5,028 nucleotides of DNA from an uncultured Xanthobacteraceae bacterium (lineage in GTDB: Bacteria > Pseudomonadota > Alphaproteobacteria > Rhizobiales > Xanthobacteraceae): positions 1-5,028 of the forward strand of contig CATPBC010000202.1 of the NCBI GenBank assembly GCA_955652195.1. Reading direction: 5' to 3'. The notes beneath the pieces were generated by a model. It did no database searches. It had not been told where the DNA came from and saw nothing but the letters and a program-made list of their open reading frames with translations. A program made the position numbers and the translations under genes. Within the stretch, counting starts at the first letter, position 1. Every line of letters starts with the position of its first letter. Shown one piece after another: positions 1 through 5,028 of this stretch.

Positions 1-1163
1 ATACCGATAGGAACTTCCATCCCTGGTTTCCGTCGTACAATCCAGAATTCAACAAGATATTCGACGACGTCGTCAATCTTGGCGAGTGGGAAGGAACTGC
101 CGGACAACCACCCCGGATGGTCGGTAAAATCACTTATGACAGCTTGGCCACATTCGACATCAGGCAGAGTGACTCTGCGGTCAATTACATCAAGCAACAC
201 GCGAAGGACGCCAAGCCGTTCTTCATGGACATCAACTACATCAAAATGCACAACCCGACTAATGCGGCTCCGGCGTTTCGCGGAAAATCGCATCTCGGCG
301 ACTATTCCGATTCGCTGATGGAGATGGATGCCGATATCGGCCGCGTCATGGATGAAATCCGGGCCGACGCGCCCAACACCATCGTCATCGTGACAGCCGA
401 CAACGGAGCATGGCTGGACGCCTATCCCGATGCTGGGACGACGCCGTTCCGGGGTGAGAAGGGCTCTCCGTTTGAAGGTGGTTGGCGCGTGCCGGGAATT
501 ATGTGGTGGCCGGGCCACATCCAGGCGGGCGCGCGCTATGACGAGATGATGTCCCATATTGACTGCTGGGCCACGCTCGCAGCGATGGTCGGCTTGACGC
601 CACCGCCGCACGATTGGGTCGGCAACGACGGAAAGCCGATCTACTTCGACAGCATCGACAACAGCGCCTATGTCCTGGGCAAGGCGCAACACTCCGCGCG
701 TAACTCGTGGATTTATATTGACGGCGAGGTGTTCGAGGGTGCGCGCGCCGATATCGGCGGCGATCCCAACCAGCCTGCGGTGCATATAGCCTGGAAATAC
801 CTTTTGACGGCAAAGGATTCTTGGCTTGGCGCGACGGCAAATCTGGGGTCCATTGGTGCCTTGTATAATCTGACCATGGACCCCTACGAGAAGTACGACA
901 TGGTCTTTAACGGGGCGGCGCCGTCCCGCGTGCTAACGTCATCGCCTGGAAAATACACGGGTGAGGACAATGGCTGGGTGCTGGCGTTGATCTACCCTGT
1001 TATCATCGACTTCGACAAATCGATCATCAAATACCCGAATATCGCGCGATTCGTCGGCGGCGCCTCGACCGATCTGGTCCCGGATTTGCAACACCCGGAC
1101 AACCCTGTCCCGTTGCTGAAAGACCAAATAGAGCGGCTGCATATCGGCGGCGGAGGCGGATGA
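1..1163 (+). CDS. Type I sulfatase (arylsulfatase family), C-terminal part, 5' end outside the window
   Basis: This is the C-terminal 386 residues of a sulfatase of the alkaline phosphatase superfamily, which hydrolyses sulfate esters. The frame is open from the left edge (first full codon at base 3), so the ATG at 117 is internal and not the true start. Family active-site residues are visible: a His in MHNP (bases 249-251), the metal-binding Asp-Asn pair in TADNGAW (399-404), and the Lys of RGEKG followed by EGGWRVPG (459-461). The formylglycine motif CxPSR and any signal peptide would lie upstream, so activity and export cannot be judged. About 200 residues follow the EGG-RVP motif; they include the usual LYNLTMDPYEKYD segment, and the protein ends in five glycines. 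Several sequence lines have only about 47-55% GC, against about 65-75% in sampled dusA lines. The sulfatase assignment is firm; the substrate is unknown. Confidence 0.93.
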   Translation, partial: TDRNFHPWFPSYNPEFNKIFDDVVNLGEWEGTAGQPPRMVGKITYDSLATFDIRQSDSAVNYIKQHAKDAKPFFMDINYIKMHNPTNAAPAFRGKSHLGDYSDSLMEMDADIGRVMDEIRADAPNTIVIVTADNGAWLDAYPDAGTTPFRGEKGSPFEGGWRVPGIMWWPGHIQAGARYDEMMSHIDCWATLAAMVGLTPPPHDWVGNDGKPIYFDSIDNSAYVLGKAQHSARNSWIYIDGEVFEGARADIGGDPNQPAVHIAWKYLLTAKDSWLGATANLGSIGALYNLTMDPYEKYDMVFNGAAPSRVLTSSPGKYTGEDNGWVLALIYPVIIDFDKSIIKYPNIARFVGGASTDLVPDLQHPDNPVPLLKDQIERLHIGGGGG

Positions 1164-1218
1164 TCGCCTTTTTGCGATGGTCAGTCCGACGCCATCCACT
1201 CTCGGCATCGGATTAGAA

Positions 1219-1254
1219 AGCGGCGGCGGGTCGATGATGCAGCGAGCCGCCGCT
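1219..1254 (+). terminator. GC-rich hairpin downstream of the sulfatase, possible transcription terminator
   Basis: AGCGGCGGC (1219-1227) is the exact reverse complement of GCCGCCGCT (1246-1254), giving a perfect 9-bp stem around an 18-base loop. It begins 56 bases after the sulfatase stop codon, a position that suits a terminator. Against this, the stem is followed by GTGCATTTAG rather than a run of T and the loop is long, so it is not a textbook intrinsic terminator. It may instead be a transcript-stabilising stem or a chance GC-rich palindrome. Confidence 0.35.
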
Positions 1255-1290
1255 GTGCATTTAGCTCCCCAAATCGCGGTCGTGCCACTT

Positions 1291-1355
1291 CCGCTCTTAG
1301 CGGACATTCGAGTGATGCCCGCCAATGTCCGCTTTGAGGGGTAAAGGGGACATTG
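1291..1355. repeat. Palindromic repeat cluster of the AATGTCCGCT type
   Basis: Three related arms occur within 65 bases: AGCGGACATT (1299-1308), AATGTCCGCTTT (1324-1335) and AAAGGGGACATT (1343-1354). The first is an exact 10-base reverse complement of the start of the second (15-base loop). The second and third pair over 12 bases with one G/G mismatch, extended by a C-G pair at 1323/1355, around a 7-base loop. The first arm also forms a small local hairpin with CCGCT at 1291-1295. The middle arm can therefore pair either way. From memory, similar AGCGGACATT / AATGTCCGCT units are common between genes in Bradyrhizobium-like genomes, where they are often mis-annotated as short proteins rich in MSA-type and KRT-type motifs. 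The minus-strand translation here has the same look (CPLYPSKRT and RMSAKSG). The structure is seen directly; the family assignment is inferred. Confidence 0.65.
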
Positions 1356-1370
1356 CGATTTTTGATTCTG

Positions 1371-1455
1371 CGGTACGACTGGAACCCAAAAAGTACAACA
1401 ATGTCGTACCACGGACGCGGAAATGGGTCAAAGTGAGCCGAAAACGGTACGACAT
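1371..1455. repeat. Inverted and direct repeats of GGTACGAC just upstream of dusA
   Basis: Three arms are present: CGGTACGAC (1371-1379), ATGTCGTACC (1401-1410) and CGGTACGACAT (1445-1455). The second is an exact 10-base reverse complement of 1446-1455 (35-base loop) and an 8-base reverse complement of 1372-1379 (23-base loop). The two outer arms are direct repeats 74 bases apart. A second short direct repeat, TGAGCC, occurs at 1434-1439 and 1455-1460, 21 bases apart. The last arm ends 8 bases before the dusA ATG, so it lies where a ribosome binding site would be expected. It may be a decayed mobile palindrome or a regulatory site; no function can be assigned from sequence alone. Confidence 0.55.
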
Positions 1456-1463
1456 GAGCCAAG

Positions 1464-2504
1464 ATGAAAATTAACGAAATGACTGATAAAGCGCAAAAAT
1501 CATCAGAAAGTCGGTCCCATCGTTTCTGTGTCGCTCCGATGATGGAATGGACTGACCGGCACTGCCGGTTCTTCCATCGGCTGTTGACGCGCCGCGCCTT
1601 GCTCTACACCGAAATGCTCACGACCGGCGCGGTGCTGCATGGCGATCGTGCGCGGTTGCTGCGCTACGACCCGGCTGAGCATCCGCTGGCACTGCAGGTC
1701 GGCGGCGCCGATCCACGCGCTCTCGCGCAGTGCGCGCGCATCGCGGAAGATTCGGGCTTCGACGAAATCAACCTCAATGTCGGTTGCCCGTCCGACCGGG
1801 TGCAGGAGGGCCGCTTTGGCGCCTGCCTGATGGCCGAGCCGGGCCTGGTGGGCGAGTGCGTCGCCACTATGAAGGCCGCTGCAGCAATTCCCGTCACGGT
1901 CAAATGCCGCATCGGCATCGACGAACAAGATCCGGAACCGGCGCTGGCAACCTTTGCCGAAACGGTCGAACGCGCCGGCGCCGACGCGTTGATCGTACAT
2001 GCGAGGAAAGCCTGGCTCAAAGGTTTGTCGCCGAAGGAAAACCGCGAAGTTCCGCCGCTCGACCACGATCGCGTCTATCGCCTCAAAGTGGCGCATCCGC
2101 GCCTGACGATCGTGCTCAACGGCGGCATCGGCAGCATCGAGCAGGCGCTTGCGCATCTCGAGCGGGTGGATGGCGTGATGATGGGGCGCGCGGCCTATCA
2201 GGAGCCGTGGCGGCTGCTCGCGGTCGATGCCTTGCTGTTTGATGATGATCCCCCGTTCACGTCCGCACGGGCGGCGGCAGCGGCGCTGGTACCCTATATC
2301 GAGCGCGAGCTTGCAGCCGGCACCCGACTGCACGCCATTACGCGGCATCTACACGGCTTGTTCCAGGGCGTTCCTGGCGCGCGGGCGTTCCGCCGCCAGC
2401 TTGCGAGTGCTGCGGGGGCGCCGCGAGCCGGCGCGGAGCTACTGACTGCAGCGCTCGATCTCGTTTCGGATACGGTTGTGGATAGCGGTCGCATCGCGGC
2501 GTAG
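1464..2504 (+). CDS. dusA: tRNA-dihydrouridine(20/20a) synthase DusA
   Basis: This FMN- and NADPH-dependent cytosolic enzyme reduces uridine to dihydrouridine at positions 20/20a of the tRNA D-loop. The 346-residue product is of normal DusA length and has the TIM-barrel motifs in order: CVAPMMEWTDRHCR (22-35), with the FMN-binding AP-M; LALQVGG with Gln78; EINLNVGCPSDRV with catalytic Cys108; RFGACLM (117-123); VTVKCRIGID with Lys147; VHARKAWLKGLSPKENR (178-194), the DusA signature; VLNGGI (217-222); and DGVMMGRAAYQEPW (236-249). A C-terminal helical domain follows. The ATG at 1464 has no clear Shine-Dalgarno sequence (GAGCC lies close upstream); an in-frame ATG at 1479 would remove five non-conserved residues and is equally possible. 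A TSUP permease gene begins 47 bases downstream on the same strand, so co-transcription is plausible. The family call is secure; the exact start is not. Confidence 0.97.
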   Translation: MKINEMTDKAQKSSESRSHRFCVAPMMEWTDRHCRFFHRLLTRRALLYTEMLTTGAVLHGDRARLLRYDPAEHPLALQVGGADPRALAQCARIAEDSGFDEINLNVGCPSDRVQEGRFGACLMAEPGLVGECVATMKAAAAIPVTVKCRIGIDEQDPEPALATFAETVERAGADALIVHARKAWLKGLSPKENREVPPLDHDRVYRLKVAHPRLTIVLNGGIGSIEQALAHLERVDGVMMGRAAYQEPWRLLAVDALLFDDDPPFTSARAAAAALVPYIERELAAGTRLHAITRHLHGLFQGVPGARAFRRQLASAAGAPRAGAELLTAALDLVSDTVVDSGRIAA

Positions 2505-2551
2505 CGGAGCGGTGTGAGCCGCGTCCAGCGCGCGCGAAACATGAAAGTAAG

Positions 2552-3382
2552 ATGTTGCTCGGCGTTCCATTAAACGAGCTGCTCTGGCTCGCTCTTGCCA
2601 TCGTCATTGCCGGTGTCATCACCGGGTTGCTCGCCGGATTGTTCGGTATCGGCGGCGGTGCCGTGATCGTGCCGGTACTGTACGAAGTCTTTCGGCTAAT
2701 TGGCGTGCCCGAAGAGGTGCGGATGCAGCTTTGCGTTGGCACTTCGATCGCCATCATCGTGCCGACGACAATCCGCTCTTATCTCGCCCATCGCGAAAAG
2801 GGCCTGGTCATTCCGCAGGTGATCCGGCAGTGGGCGGCGCCCGCAGTGCTCGGCGTAGTTTGCGGCGCCGTCATCGCGGCCTTCGCGCCGGCGGCCGTGT
2901 TCAAGATCGCCTTTATCGTCATCGCAACCTTCATCGCGATCAAATTTCTGTTGGCTGGAGATCGCTGGAACCTCGGTGACGAGTTGCCCGGCACCGCGCT
3001 AATGAGCGTCTACGGTTTCGGCATCGGCCTTGCCGGGTCATTGATGGGCGTGAGCGGCGGCTCGCTCTCCAACATCGTTTTGACGCTTTACGGCAAGCCG
3101 ATCCATAGCGCCGTCGCCACTTCCGCCGGATTGGGTGTGCCGATCACGATCGTCGGCGCGCTCGGCTATATCGCCGCCGGATTGCCGCATGAGGCGCTGC
3201 TGCCGCCGCTCTCGCTTGGTTTTGTGTCGCTGATCGGCTTGGCGGTGATGGCGCCCTTGTCGAGCTTGACCGCGCCTTACGGCGCTCGGCTCGCCCACAA
3301 AATGTCGCGCCGCGCGCTCGAAATCACCTTCGCGAGCTTTCTGCTACTCATATCGCTGCGCTTTGTCGTCAGCTTGTTCTGA
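2552..3382 (+). CDS. TSUP family membrane permease (sulfite exporter TauE/SafE-like)
   Basis: This 276-residue, strongly hydrophobic inner-membrane protein is of usual length for the TauE/SafE (TSUP, DUF81) family, which moves small anions such as sulfite, sulfonates or organosulfur compounds out of the cell. It shows the internal duplication of the family: GLLAGLFGIGGGAVIVPVL (25-43) in the first half and GSLMGVSGGSLSNIVL (162-177) in the second. Each is followed by a matching segment: GTSIAIIVPTTIRSYLAHREKG (63-84), then ATSAGLGVPITIVGALGYI (189-207). About eight hydrophobic stretches can be traced, the last ending at the C-terminus (FASFLLLISLRFVVSLF). The ATG at 2552 has only a weak AAAG/TAAG ribosome binding site. 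The gene lies 47 bases after dusA on the same strand and ends 11 bases from a convergent protease gene. Substrate cannot be read from the sequence, and the sulfatase upstream is only weak support for a sulfur role. Confidence 0.93.
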   Translation: MLLGVPLNELLWLALAIVIAGVITGLLAGLFGIGGGAVIVPVLYEVFRLIGVPEEVRMQLCVGTSIAIIVPTTIRSYLAHREKGLVIPQVIRQWAAPAVLGVVCGAVIAAFAPAAVFKIAFIVIATFIAIKFLLAGDRWNLGDELPGTALMSVYGFGIGLAGSLMGVSGGSLSNIVLTLYGKPIHSAVATSAGLGVPITIVGALGYIAAGLPHEALLPPLSLGFVSLIGLAVMAPLSSLTAPYGARLAHKMSRRALEITFASFLLLISLRFVVSLF

Positions 3383-3393
3383 GTGGCGCGCGT

Positions 3394-4095
3394 TTACGGA
3401 TAGCCTTTGAGCATCAGCCGGTCGCCGCTGACCTGCCAGCTCTGCAACCGGTTGAGAAAGCTCATGCCGAGCAGGCTTGTGCGCAGCTGTCCGGGCTGCA
3501 CCACCAGCGCCTCCACCGAGCGCTCTTCGAGTTCGCCCATAGCAACACGATCGAGCGTGACCGGCGCGGCGCGGGCGCGCCCGTTCGCCGTCTCGATGCT
3601 CACCGTGTAGTTCAGCAATGCGAGCGGCAAGCCGGCAGCTTTGGCATCGTCGGGCGTGAGCACGACCGAACTGGCGCCGGTGTCGACGACCATGTGCACC
3701 CGCGCGCCGTTGATTTGGGCGGAGACGGCGAAATCTCCGGCGCCCGTACGCGCCACCTCGGCGGTGCGGCCGTGCGAGATCACGTGGCCGGGCATCAGTT
3801 CCGCGAGGACCCGGTCGGCGACCTGATGCACCTCGTAGCGGTAGGAATATCCAATCACCAGGAGAAGCCCGATCACGGCCCATAACAGCGCGCCCATGAT
3901 CGCTTCGGTAAAACGGCCGCGGAAGATCGTAAAAAGAGCCGCCCCGAGGAAAATCAAAATCGCGAGCTTATAGGCCAGCGAGCCGAATTCGTCGGTCGAC
4001 AATGGCCCCACCGTGCCGGCGCCGTGTTGCGCGGCCAGCACCAGAATGGCGACGACCAGTCCGAGCAAGAGAAGCCACAGCAGGCGCTGGCGCAC
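3394..4095 (-). CDS. Membrane-anchored retropepsin-like aspartic protease (clan AA, TIGR02281 type)
   Basis: The 233-residue product joins three N-terminal membrane segments (about 5-22, 42-58 and 65-83) to a single retropepsin-like domain (about 110-233). The catalytic motif is VVDTGASSVVLT with Asp138, and the second conserved stretch is SLLGMSFLNRL (207-217). With only one Asp-Thr-Gly per chain, such enzymes are expected to work as dimers, like the rickettsial APRc protease; this is family knowledge. Basic residues at the N-terminus (MRQR) and in the loop FRGRF suggest N-terminus inside and the protease domain on the periplasmic side. The start is GTG at 4093-4095, backed by a well-placed AGAGGT. 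The gene converges on the TSUP gene with 11 bases between stop codons and is divergent from the GST gene. The substrate is unknown; such proteins are common in alphaproteobacteria. Confidence 0.92.
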   Translation of the reverse strand: MRQRLLWLLLLGLVVAILVLAAQHGAGTVGPLSTDEFGSLAYKLAILIFLGAALFTIFRGRFTEAIMGALLWAVIGLLLVIGYSYRYEVHQVADRVLAELMPGHVISHGRTAEVARTGAGDFAVSAQINGARVHMVVDTGASSVVLTPDDAKAAGLPLALLNYTVSIETANGRARAAPVTLDRVAMGELEERSVEALVVQPGQLRTSLLGMSFLNRLQSWQVSGDRLMLKGYP

Positions 4096-4102
4096 GGCAA
4101 TT

Positions 4103-4108
4103 ACCTCT
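4103..4108 (-). promoter_or_regulatory. Ribosome binding site of the aspartic protease gene
   Basis: On the minus strand AGAGGT lies 7 bases before the GTG codon at 4093-4095. This good match and ideal spacing support GTG as the start. Confidence 0.75.
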
Positions 4109-4445
4109 AGCTTGGCGCCATTGGGCAGTTGCTCGCGTTCGCCCCCGCCGGCGATTGCATCGCGCAGGCTCCGTTGCAGCGACTGCCGCTAGCTGTGTGT
4201 GTGAGGGACATTGGCATGCGGAATCATGAATCAAGATAGACGGACGAGAGCGGAAGGCAATCCCTTCGCGGTCCATTTTGTGCCGACCCTTCACGGTAGA
4301 TCACATGCGGCCCAGCATTGATAATTTTTCAACTGCGCGAATGGGCCGATCCGGCCGACCCGACCGTATGTGGACCCGCCCAACTTTGCTCTTGTGACGT
4401 TCTGGCGAGCCAGATTGCCGCGCGCTAAGGTCGGCTGCGTTAGTC

Positions 4446-4451
4446 GAAGGG
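4446..4451 (+). promoter_or_regulatory. Ribosome binding site of the GST gene, deciding its start
   Basis: GAAGGG lies 8 bases before the ATG at 4460 but only 2 bases before the in-frame ATG at 4454. The spacing favours 4460, which gives the usual GST beginning MKLYDGG. Confidence 0.7.
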
Positions 4452-4459
4452 TAATGGCA

Positions 4460-5028
4460 ATGAAACTTTACGATGGCGGTCGTGCTCCCAATCCGCGTCG
4501 CGTACGCATTTTTCTCGCCGAGAAGGGCATCGCGATTCCGACCGAACAGGTGGATCTCGGCGCATTGCAGCAACGCACCGAAGCCTATACCGCAATCAAC
4601 CCGATGCAGCGGGTGCCGGCCCTGGTTCTCGACGACGGCGCCGTGATTGCCGAATCCATCGCCATTTGCCGTTATTTCGAGGCGCTGCAGCCGGATCCGC
4701 CGCTATTCGGTGTCGGCCCGCTCGAGAGCGCGCTCGTTGAAATGTGGAATCGCCGCGCCGAACTTCATCTGCTGTTTCCAGTCGCCAGCGTGTTTCAGCA
4801 TCTGCACCCGGCCATGAGTCGCATGGTGGATCCGCAGGTGCCGGCATGGGGCGAGGCCAACAAGCCGCGCGCGATGCAATTTCTGGGATTTCTCGACCGC
4901 GAGCTGAAAGACCGGCCTTACATCGCCGGCGCGGATTACACCGTGGCCGACATCACGGCCTTGGTCGCCGTCGACTTCATGCGGGTATCGAAGCTTGCCG
5001 TGCCGGATACACTCGGCAATCTGCAGCG
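4460..5028 (+). CDS. Glutathione S-transferase family protein, 3' end outside the window
   Basis: The visible 189 residues cover most of a cytosolic GST (usual length about 200-230), which conjugates or uses glutathione for detoxification or redox chemistry. The N-terminal thioredoxin-like domain (about 1-77) begins MKLYDGGRAPNPRRVRIFLA and carries the cis-proline in RVPAL (Pro53) and the glutathione-contacting Glu65-Ser66 in IAESIAICRYF. The helical C-terminal domain has the N-capping/hydrophobic-staple motif GADYTVADITAL (157-168). At the position where many bacterial GSTs carry a catalytic Ser, Cys or Tyr, the sequence is APNP, so the catalytic residue is not obvious. The start at 4460 is chosen by ribosome binding site spacing; 4454 (adding Met-Ala) is the alternative. 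The frame has no stop before the window ends. The family call is firm; class and substrate are not assignable. Confidence 0.93.
   Translation, partial: MKLYDGGRAPNPRRVRIFLAEKGIAIPTEQVDLGALQQRTEAYTAINPMQRVPALVLDDGAVIAESIAICRYFEALQPDPPLFGVGPLESALVEMWNRRAELHLLFPVASVFQHLHPAMSRMVDPQVPAWGEANKPRAMQFLGFLDRELKDRPYIAGADYTVADITALVAVDFMRVSKLAVPDTLGNLQ

Larger units (their letters stand above)
1164..1463. other. 300-base non-coding stretch between the sulfatase and dusA
   Basis: No credible gene is seen here. Open frames on the minus strand cross the region, but they continue antisense into the sulfatase, and their products look like translated repeats. The stretch holds three palindromic structures listed separately: a GC-rich stem at 1219-1254, an AATGTCC/GGACATT cluster at 1291-1355 and a GGTACGAC cluster at 1371-1455. 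The promoter of dusA presumably lies here, but I could not find a convincing -35/-10 pair. Confidence 0.7.
4096..4459. other. Divergent intergenic region between the protease and GST genes
   Basis: This stretch of 364 bases lies between two divergent genes, so it should contain both promoters. Apart from the two ribosome binding sites, I see only a small palindrome, CTGGC-GA-GCCAG (4402-4413), and an AT-richer patch around 4315-4332 (TTGATAATTTTTCAA). No -35/-10 pair with good spacing was found on either strand. No RNA gene or credible small protein was recognised; a minus-strand open frame reaching 4294 is Arg-rich and overlaps the protease gene in another frame. Confidence 0.6.

Noticed and set aside
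117..119. ATG at 117 as the start of the sulfatase
   Set aside because: The frame is open back to the left edge with a plausible protein sequence (NFHPWFPSYNPEF), and a sulfatase starting here would lack its catalytic core.
1162..1181. Small stem around CTTTTT right after the sulfatase stop (ATCGC / GCGAT)
   Set aside because: The stem is only 5 bp, and the T run lies in the loop rather than after the stem, so it is not a credible terminator.
939..1412. Minus-strand open frame of 157 residues across the sulfatase end and the gap
   Set aside because: Its first half is translated palindromic repeat and its second half is antisense to the sulfatase; no protein family is recognised.
1503..2348. 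Long open frame (281 residues) antisense to dusA
   Set aside because: It lies entirely within the unmistakable dusA gene. Its product is Arg/Ala-rich with no recognisable domain, as expected from the antisense frame of a GC-rich gene.
3344..3883. Minus-strand open frame of 179 residues overlapping the protease gene
   Set aside because: It is an out-of-frame shadow with very Arg/Ala/Gly-rich sequence. The protease frame has the DTGAS motif, membrane segments and a good ribosome binding site.
4318..4346. TTGATA as a -35 box for the GST gene
   Set aside because: No -10-like hexamer follows at 16-18 bases; the sequence there is ATGGGC.

Overview
The window looks like ordinary chromosomal DNA from a GC-rich alphaproteobacterium, most likely of the Hyphomicrobiales (Bradyrhizobium-like). 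The grounds are protein style rather than a marker gene: a DusA of alphaproteobacterial type, a membrane-anchored retropepsin-like protease of the TIGR02281 kind, a GST with a rhizobial-looking N-terminus, and an intergenic palindrome built on AATGTCCGCT / AGCGGACATT that resembles repeats scattered through Bradyrhizobium-type genomes. The assignment is inference from memory of these families.

Layout. The left edge (1-1163, +) holds the C-terminal part of a type I sulfatase whose N-terminus and formylglycine site lie outside the window. A 300-base non-coding stretch follows (1164-1463). It contains a GC-rich hairpin (1219-1254), a cluster of AATGTCC-type inverted repeats (1291-1355) and a second cluster built on GGTACGAC (1371-1455). 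Then come dusA (1464-2504, +), a tRNA dihydrouridine synthase, and, 47 bases later, a TSUP/TauE-SafE membrane permease (2552-3382, +). Facing the permease, with only 11 bases between stop codons, is a retropepsin-like aspartic protease with three N-terminal membrane segments (3394-4095, -). It starts with GTG behind a clear ribosome binding site. A 364-base divergent intergenic region (4096-4459) leads to a glutathione S-transferase (4460 to the right edge, +) that runs off the window.

How the genes fit together. dusA and the permease may be co-transcribed. The sulfatase releases sulfate and TSUP proteins often export sulfite, sulfonates or sulfate, but dusA and the repeat-rich gap separate the two, so a functional link is only a weak suggestion. 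The protease and GST are divergently transcribed single genes. The sulfatase is visibly poorer in GC than dusA and borders the repeats, which may mark the edge of an acquired segment. I found no RNA gene, CRISPR array, intact insertion sequence or convincing novel system. The most unusual non-genic structure is the pair of three-armed palindrome clusters before dusA.
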